DNA of 64,000 nucleotides, taken from Polyangiaceae bacterium (GTDB lineage: Bacteria; Myxococcota_A; Polyangia; Polyangiales; Polyangiaceae). The DNA lies in NCBI GenBank assembly GCA_025936045.1, contig JAICUB010000004.1, positions 160,950 through 224,949 on the forward strand, written 5' to 3'. Positions within the stretch are counted from its first letter, which is position 1; each line of letters begins with the position of its first letter. This document shows positions 59,362 through 64,000 of the stretch, in pieces. The notes beneath the pieces were generated by a model. That model had not been told where the DNA came from. It saw only the letters and a list, made by a program, of their open reading frames with translations, and made no database searches. The position numbers were made by a program, and so were the translations under genes.

Positions 59362-61758
59362 TTATTGCGCCGAGCCGGCCGCGCCACCCGTGCCGCCGGA
59401 GGCGGGCGTGCTACCGGCGAATCTTCCACCGAACCCGAAGGAGCCCCCGCCCCCGGAGCTCGGGCAGTCGCTGAAGCACACGCCGATCTCGGACGCTTGA
59501 CACACCATGTCGCCACAGACGGCGCAGTCGAGCGGGCAGCTCGAAGCGGTCTCGCCCGAATCACAGCTGCCGTTGCCGCAACGGCAATCGTACGGGCAGC
59601 TCGAGCGCGTCTCGGAGCCCTGGCAGATGCCGTCGCCGCACGTGCCGCAGTCCTCGGGGCAGTAGTAGGCGTACTCGTTGGCGCCGCAGACCCCGTCGCC
59701 GCAATAGCCGCAGTCGAACTCGCACGTCTTCACGTCCTCGCCCTCGTCGCAGCTGTTGTTGCCGCAGTAGCAATCCTTTTGGCAACTCGTGGTCGACTCA
59801 GACGGATCGCAGTAGCCGTCGGGGCACCGCGAGCAGTCGCTCGGGCAGCTGAACCCGTCCTCCAGACCAAAGGAGCAAAAGCCGTCACCGCAGACGGGGC
59901 AGTCGTACTTGCACGTCGTCTCCTCGCCCTTGCTGCAAATTCCGTCGCCGCAGTAGCAATCGGATTGGCAGCTCTGTGAGGTCTCGTTCGCCTCGCAGAT
60001 GCCGTCGCGGCACGTCTTGCAGTCCACCGAGCAATTCGACCAGTCCTCGTTCGAGCCGCACACGCCGTCGCCGCAGACGCCGCAGTCGCCGAGGCACGTC
60101 GTCTGCTCGTCCACGCTGCAGATGCCGTCGTTGCAGAAGCAGTCGCGCGGGCAGCTAGCGTCCGTTTCGTTGAACTCGCAGATGCCGTTGCCGCACGTGA
60201 AGGGGCACTCGTTCGGGCAGCCGTTGTAGAGGTCCGACGGGTCGCACTTGCCGTTACCGCAGTAGTTGCCGCACTCCGTCGGGCAGTACGTGTAGTCGTT
60301 GCCGTCGCAGATACCGTTGCCGCACGTGTAGCCGCACTCCGCCGGACAGCTCTGCCAATCGGCGCTGTCACAACGGTTGTTGCCGCAGGTGTTCGGCTGG
60401 CACTCCCACGGGCACTGAGCGTCCGCCGCCCCGTCGCAGAAGTCGTTGCCGCAGCCGATCGGCAGGCACTCCTCGGGGCAGTTCTGGTCCGTCGGGTCGC
60501 ACTTGCCGTTACCGCACGTCTTGCACTCCTCGGGACAACCGTTCTGCGCGTCGGCCATGTCGCACTGCTTGTTGTTGCACGTGCTCATGGCGCATTCCCA
60601 AGGGCAGGTCTCGAGGTCGCCCGCGTCGCATTTGCCGTTGCCGCAGGTCGTGCCGCATTCGCTCGAACAGTGGCCGGCGTCGCTCGGATCGCAGGCGCCG
60701 TTGCCGCACGTGCACTCCCACGCGCACGACACGTAGTCGTTCTTGTCGCACTGACCGTTGCCGCAGGTAGGCCCGCTGCATTCCCAAGGGCACGTGCGCT
60801 CGTCGCCCACGTCGCAGACGCCGTTGCCGCAGGTGGCGTTGTTACACTCCCAGGGGCAGCTCGCGTAGTCGGTGTACTCGCAGCGACCGTTGCCGCACGA
60901 CTTGATGCCGCACTCGAGCGGGCATTCCTGATAGTCGGACGGATCGCAGCGACCGTTGTTGCAGGTGGAGACGCCGCACTCCCACGGGCAAGCAGCGTCG
61001 TTCGTCAGCCCGTCGCAGCTCAAGTTGCCGCAGGTCGTCTGCGGGCACTCCCACGGGCACGCGATGGCGTCGGATTGATCGCAGGCGCCGTTGCCGCACG
61101 TGTAAACGCCGCACTCCCACGGACACATCGCGTAATCGACCTGCCCGTCGCAGACACCGTCGCCGCACGTGCCGCCCCCGCACTCCGGACAAATCCCCTC
61201 CTCGCCCGGCTGACACAGCCCGTCGTAACAGCGGCTACCGCAATCCGAACACCAGCCGAGCTCGAATTCGTCGCAAGCGCCGTCGCCGCAACTCGTGCCC
61301 GGACAGTCGCGCGAGCAGGTCCTGTAGCTCTCACCGCCGGCCGCGTCGCAGAAGCTGTCGCCGCACACGACCTTGGCGGGACAATCCACGGAACAATTCC
61401 CGTTGTACTCACCGAGTGAGCCGTCGCAGATCCCGTCGCCGCAAAAGCCCGTGCCGCAATCCGCGGGACAGACGTAGCGCTCGGAGGACGCGCAGACGCC
61501 GTCCCCGCACCGGCTCGGGCCGCCGCCCGTACCCGCGGGGCCGCCACCCGTGCCCGCGCCGCCGGTGCCGCCCTTGCCGCCGGTGCCGCCCTTGCCGCCG
61601 ACCCCGCCCGTCGCGCCGGACCCGTCGCCCGCGTCAGCCACCTGACCGGGGAACTGAGCGAGGACCTCGTCCCTTCCACAGCCGGTGACGTAGAGCATGA
61701 AGCCCAAACAGGCCGCGATGAACGCGAGCGCCCTCATTTTAACGAGCAAGGTTGGCAT
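59362..61758 (-). CDS. Lipoprotein built of 32 cysteine-rich repeats
   Basis: From the ATG at 61758 (GGAG six bases upstream) the protein has 798 residues. A lipoprotein signal (MRALAFIAACLGFMLYVTGC) leads to a Gly/Thr linker of about 40 residues. Then come 32 repeats of about 21 residues, pattern CGNGxCDxxDxxxCPWEC, up to near the end, with a final Gly/Ser/Ala tail. Each repeat has four cysteines, so about 128 cysteines would give some 64 disulfides and a stiff rod outside the cell. N-terminal repeats favour CPWEC; C-terminal ones favour a Glu at the middle and CxxDC, so two repeat subtypes exist. The Asp/Asn residues in the first half could bind calcium. Function is unknown; adhesion or surface display is possible. 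Confidence 0.85.
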   Translation of the reverse strand: MPTLLVKMRALAFIAACLGFMLYVTGCGRDEVLAQFPGQVADAGDGSGATGGVGGKGGTGGKGGTGGAGTGGGPAGTGGGPSRCGDGVCASSERYVCPADCGTGFCGDGICDGSLGEYNGNCSVDCPAKVVCGDSFCDAAGGESYRTCSRDCPGTSCGDGACDEFELGWCSDCGSRCYDGLCQPGEEGICPECGGGTCGDGVCDGQVDYAMCPWECGVYTCGNGACDQSDAIACPWECPQTTCGNLSCDGLTNDAACPWECGVSTCNNGRCDPSDYQECPLECGIKSCGNGRCEYTDYASCPWECNNATCGNGVCDVGDERTCPWECSGPTCGNGQCDKNDYVSCAWECTCGNGACDPSDAGHCSSECGTTCGNGKCDAGDLETCPWECAMSTCNNKQCDMADAQNGCPEECKTCGNGKCDPTDQNCPEECLPIGCGNDFCDGAADAQCPWECQPNTCGNNRCDSADWQSCPAECGYTCGNGICDGNDYTYCPTECGNYCGNGKCDPSDLYNGCPNECPFTCGNGICEFNETDASCPRDCFCNDGICSVDEQTTCLGDCGVCGDGVCGSNEDWSNCSVDCKTCRDGICEANETSQSCQSDCYCGDGICSKGEETTCKYDCPVCGDGFCSFGLEDGFSCPSDCSRCPDGYCDPSESTTSCQKDCYCGNNSCDEGEDVKTCEFDCGYCGDGVCGANEYAYYCPEDCGTCGDGICQGSETRSSCPYDCRCGNGSCDSGETASSCPLDCAVCGDMVCQASEIGVCFSDCPSSGGGGSFGFGGRFAGSTPASGGTGGAAGSAQ
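59464..61509 (-). repeat. Array of about 32 degenerate ~64-bp repeats encoding the cysteine-rich units
   Basis: Thirty-two protein units occupy 2046 bp, an average near 64 bp, with frequent GCAGTNGCCGT-like motifs at unit starts. Copies differ at many third positions, so this is an old expansion and not a recent satellite. It is coding DNA, not CRISPR: there are no constant repeats with unique spacers. Confidence 0.85.
61561..61596 (-). repeat. 18-bp perfect tandem repeat in the linker of the cysteine-rich lipoprotein
   Basis: Two identical 18-bp copies, GCCGGTGCCGCCCTTGCC (61561-61578 and 61579-61596), encode Gly-Lys-Gly-Gly-Thr-Gly units on the minus strand. They can gain or lose six residues by slippage without a frameshift. 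Confidence 0.8.
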
Positions 61759-61843
61759 CCGCCGCTCCAGGTCTGAGCTCAGCAAGTTCCGGACCGGCCG
61801 TTCCGCCATTTTCGAACGCCCATGTTCGCAGGAAACCAATGGT

Positions 61844-61876
61844 TTGTGCCAAAGACCCTACAAAGATCTGGCACAA
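61844..61876. promoter_or_regulatory. Inverted repeat between divergent lipoprotein and rpmE genes
   Basis: TTGTGCCA (61844-61851) and TGGCACAA (61869-61876) form a perfect 8-bp inverted repeat with a 17-bp spacer, so the half-site centres are 25 bp apart. It lies in the divergent promoter region and could be an operator for a dimeric regulator. TGGCAC also resembles the -24 half of sigma-54 promoters, but no matching -12 half is present. Confidence 0.4.
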
Positions 61877-62002
61877 GCCGGACATCGCCTGGGTGGAGCG
61901 ACGGCCGGGCGGTGGCTCACCTGAACACGCGTGAGGTGTGAGCGCGGGAGCAAAACATCCGAACGACGGGTTGAACGGAGAGCGATCAGTGACTAGGTTC
62001 CC

Positions 62003-62027
62003 GGGCCCCCGTAAAGCCCGGGGGCCC
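62003..62027 (+). promoter_or_regulatory. All-GC hairpin in the rpmE leader (candidate L31 autoregulatory element)
   Basis: GGGCCCCCG (62003-62011) pairs perfectly with CGGGGGCCC (62019-62027) around a 7-nt loop. The hairpin ends one base before the ribosome binding site GAGGAG (62029-62034) of rpmE, so it could control access of ribosomes. There is no T run, so it is not a terminator. L31 leader elements are known in several other phyla. Confidence 0.55.
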
Positions 62028-62040
62028 CGAGGAGTCGAAG

Positions 62041-62253
62041 ATGAAGGACGGCATCCACCCCGATTACGAGTTCGTGAGCGTGAGCTGCGCCTGCGGCAAC
62101 GCGTTCCAGACCCGCTCGACGAAGAAGGAGTTCACGGTCGACGTTTGCGCCGCCTGTCATCCCTTCTACACGGGCAAGCAGCGCCTCATCGACACGCAAG
62201 GCCGCGTCGATCGCTTCCGCAAGAAGTACGGCACTCAGGGCGCGAAGGCCTAG
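62041..62253 (+). CDS. rpmE: 50S ribosomal protein L31
   Basis: The 70-residue product is a clear L31: [20 protein letters not shown], then [26 protein letters not shown] and DRFRKKYG. It keeps the cysteine pairs CAC and CAAC, so it is the zinc-binding (C+) form, which bacteria may swap for a cysteine-free paralogue under zinc limitation. The ribosome binding site GAGGAG lies 6 bp before the ATG, right after a strong hairpin. The gene is followed 20 bp later by the DUF1385 gene and then prfA, an order found in many bacteria. Confidence 0.97.
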   Translation: MKDGIHPDYEFVSVSCACGNAFQTRSTKKEFTVDVCAACHPFYTGKQRLIDTQGRVDRFRKKYGTQGAKA

Positions 62254-62273
62254 CAGCGTTATACTGCCAACTG

Positions 62274-63377
62274 ATGTCGAATCAGCCGGCGGTCATCGGT
62301 CCCGACGGCATCGCGCGTCCTTACATCGGCGGCCAGGCGCTGATCGAAGGCGTGATGATGCGCTCGCCTCACGCCTTCGCAGCCGTCGTGCGGAGGCGTG
62401 ATGGCAGCCTCCTCGTCCGCGAGGAGCCGATGCGCGACGTCAGACGCGGACCGCTAGGGTTCCCGCTCGTGCGCGGCGTGGTGGCGCTGGTCGAAGCGCT
62501 CAAGCTCGGCTCGCGCGCGCTGCGGTTCTCGGCCGACGCGTTCGAGCGCGATCTCGAAGACGGAGAGGGGCGACCCTCGAAGCCGCACCTCCTCTCGCTC
62601 TTGTCGCTGCCCGTCATCGCTTTGCTCACGAACGAGCCGGATTTGCCCGGCGCCGTTCCCGCGGACGACAACAAGAAGGGCGGCGCGATGACCTGGCTCT
62701 CCGTCGCGTTCGCGCTCGGACTCTTCGTGGCTCTGCCGCAAGCCTTCGCGCAGGGCGTAAGCTCGGGGTTCGGGCTGAAGCTCGACATCCGGAGCCCCGA
62801 GTTCCAGCTGCTCACGGGCGCGGCCAAGCTCGTGATCGTGATCGGCTACATGCTCGCGATTCGCCGGATCCCGGAGATCTATCGGGTATTTCAGTATCAC
62901 GGCGCCGAGCACAAATCGATTTACGCCTACGAGTCGGGGAAGACTCTCGGCATTGCCGGCGCGCGCCCCCAGACCACGCTGCATCCGCGTTGTGGGACGA
63001 CGTTCATCGTGATGGTCGCGCTCGTGTCGATCGTCGCGTTCACGGCGCTCGGACCGCTCCTGCCGAACCTCGGGCTCGGGCGCCTCGGCGACAACCTGCT
63101 CTTCTTCGTGCTGAAGCTGCCGTTCTTGCCGCTGATCGCCGCCGTGACCTTCGAGCTCCAGCGCCTGCTCGCTCGCTTCGCGACGCGCGGGCCGTTCCGC
63201 GTACTGCTCTGGCCCGGCTTTTTGGTGCAGAAGATCACGACCATCGAGCCGGACGACGCGCAGCTCGAAGTGGCTCTCGCGGCGCTCGCGCTCGCCGCCA
63301 AGCGCGAACAGTCGCCGGAGGAAGCTCCCGCGGGCGAGCGCGCGTTCTCCGATTTCGGCGCCGTGGTCACCGGCTGA
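62274..63377 (+). CDS. DUF1385 (YqhQ-like) membrane protein
   Basis: From the ATG at 62274 the protein has 367 residues. Family hallmarks are the N-terminal [24 protein letters not shown], the central [15 protein letters not shown] and the motif [15 protein letters not shown]. Several hydrophobic segments indicate an integral membrane protein; the conserved His and Cys residues suggest metal binding, but the biochemical role is not established. It stands between rpmE and prfA as in Firmicutes and other bacteria, and the prfA start follows its stop by 1 bp. The position argues for co-expression with translation genes. Confidence 0.92.
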   Translation: MSNQPAVIGPDGIARPYIGGQALIEGVMMRSPHAFAAVVRRRDGSLLVREEPMRDVRRGPLGFPLVRGVVALVEALKLGSRALRFSADAFERDLEDGEGRPSKPHLLSLLSLPVIALLTNEPDLPGAVPADDNKKGGAMTWLSVAFALGLFVALPQAFAQGVSSGFGLKLDIRSPEFQLLTGAAKLVIVIGYMLAIRRIPEIYRVFQYHGAEHKSIYAYESGKTLGIAGARPQTTLHPRCGTTFIVMVALVSIVAFTALGPLLPNLGLGRLGDNLLFFVLKLPFLPLIAAVTFELQRLLARFATRGPFRVLLWPGFLVQKITTIEPDDAQLEVALAALALAAKREQSPEEAPAGERAFSDFGAVVTG

Positions 63378-63378
63378 G

Positions 63379-64000
63379 ATGCTCCCGCGCCAGAAGCTCG
63401 AGGGGCTCGCGCGCCGTCACGCCGAGCTCGAGCAGCTGCTCTGTGATCCGGCGGTATTCGCCGACGTGAAGAAGCTGAACACGCTCAATCGCGAGCGCGC
63501 GCAGCTCACCCCGCTCGTCGAATCCTTTGCACGCTACCGCGCCCTCGAGCGCAACATCACCGAGGATCGCGAAGCGCTGAACGACCCGGAGCTCGGTCCC
63601 CTGGCGCGCGAGGAGCTGCCGGGGCTCGAAGCGGACCTGAGCGGACTCGAGGAGCGCCTGCGCGTGCTCTTGCTCCCGCAGGATCCGAACGACGAAAAGA
63701 ACACACTGCTCGAGATCCGCGCCGGCACCGGCGGCGAGGAGGCGGCGCTCTTCGCGGCCGATCTGTTCCGCATGTACGCGAAGTACGCGGAGAAGCGCGG
63801 CTGGCGCGTCGAGGTCATGAGTCAGAGCGAGGCCGCTGCCGGCGGACTCAAGGAAATCATCGCGCTCGTGAGCGGGCAGCGTGTCTACTCGAGCCTCAAG
63901 CACGAGGGCGGCGTGCACCGCGTTCAGCGCGTGCCGGCGACCGAAGCGCAGGGGCGCATCCACACTTCGACGGCGACCGTCGCCGTGCTGCCCGAAGCCG
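63379..64000 (+). CDS. prfA: Peptide chain release factor 1 (3' partial)
   Basis: The ATG at 63379 lies 1 bp after the DUF1385 stop. The visible 207 residues match RF1: the N-terminal coiled-coil domain ([15 protein letters not shown]), then [23 protein letters not shown] and [23 protein letters not shown]. The region that would hold the PxT codon-reading motif is present just after VMSQSE..., but the GGQ peptide-release motif lies past the end of the window. The RVPATEAQ motif supports RF1/RF2 family; gene order after rpmE and DUF1385 favours RF1. Confidence 0.93.
   Translation, partial: MLPRQKLEGLARRHAELEQLLCDPAVFADVKKLNTLNRERAQLTPLVESFARYRALERNITEDREALNDPELGPLAREELPGLEADLSGLEERLRVLLLPQDPNDEKNTLLEIRAGTGGEEAALFAADLFRMYAKYAEKRGWRVEVMSQSEAAAGGLKEIIALVSGQRVYSSLKHEGGVHRVQRVPATEAQGRIHTSTATVAVLPEA

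Noticed and set aside
59464..61509. Regular ~64-bp repeats that could look like a CRISPR array
   Set aside because: Units are degenerate, have no constant repeat/unique spacer structure, and encode an in-frame cysteine-rich protein.
61844..61890. Sigma-54 promoter suggested by TGGCAC
   Set aside because: On neither strand does a TTGC-type -12 element follow at the required distance.

Overview
The window looks like part of a Myxococcota chromosome, probably a Polyangia-type genome. It is very GC-rich, and long spurious reading frames lie opposite most genes. It carries four Hanks-type Ser/Thr kinases, a class III cyclase fused to an AAA/TPR module, FHA and DUF4388 proteins, and three exported proteins whose lipobox is followed by a low-complexity Gly-rich linker. 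There are about 42 genes. I see no transposase, phage gene, CRISPR array, tRNA or rRNA, so this reads as stable chromosome and not as an island.

Layout. 0-6.8 kb: 3' end of a kinase-PilZ protein, an LLM flavin oxidoreductase, a membrane acyltransferase, a secreted family 1 pectate lyase, a membrane-anchored alpha/alpha-toroid-like protein and a DUF1993 protein. 6.9-11.8 kb: a minus-strand TRAP transporter operon (TatT-like lipoprotein, DctP-like binding protein, fused DctQ-DctM permease with an unusual cysteine tail). 12-13.4 kb: a Ser/Thr kinase with a C-terminal cyclic-nucleotide-binding domain. 13.5-20.9 kb: a tightly packed five-gene plus-strand operon (large FAD oxidoreductase, unknown protein, polyprenyl synthase, saccharopine-dehydrogenase/enoyl-reductase-like protein, tandem acetoacetate-decarboxylase-like protein) that looks like an isoprenoid-related pathway. 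21-24.3 kb: cyclase-AAA-TPR regulator. 24.4-29.4 kb: Gly-rich lipoprotein, then an S46 peptidase coupled to a Ser/Thr kinase.

29.5-35.4 kb: two globins, a DUF4388-ParA protein and a histidine-kinase-like protein that lacks the phospho-accepting histidine, followed by a ThDP enzyme. 35.4-39.9 kb: RND efflux pump with its adaptor. 40-44.2 kb: a sugar-1-kinase/UDP-sugar pyrophosphorylase fusion next to an atypical nucleotidyltransferase. 44.3-50.3 kb: small unknown gene and a tandem (double-length) UvrA. 50.4-57.3 kb: Ser/Thr kinase, smpB with a small partner, hybrid histidine kinase, and an ECF sigma factor operon. 57.6-61.8 kb: small Ala-rich lipoprotein with a clear terminator, double-FHA protein, and a lipoprotein made of 32 cysteine-rich repeats. 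62-64 kb: the conserved rpmE - DUF1385 - prfA order, cut by the window end; rpmE is preceded by an all-GC hairpin.

Most worth following up: the five-gene isoprenoid/decarboxylase operon, the kinase-pyrophosphorylase fusion with its apparently inactive partner, the globin/ParA/pseudo-kinase module, the rpmE leader hairpin, and the cysteine-repeat lipoprotein. Functional statements rest on motif reading only; no searches were run.
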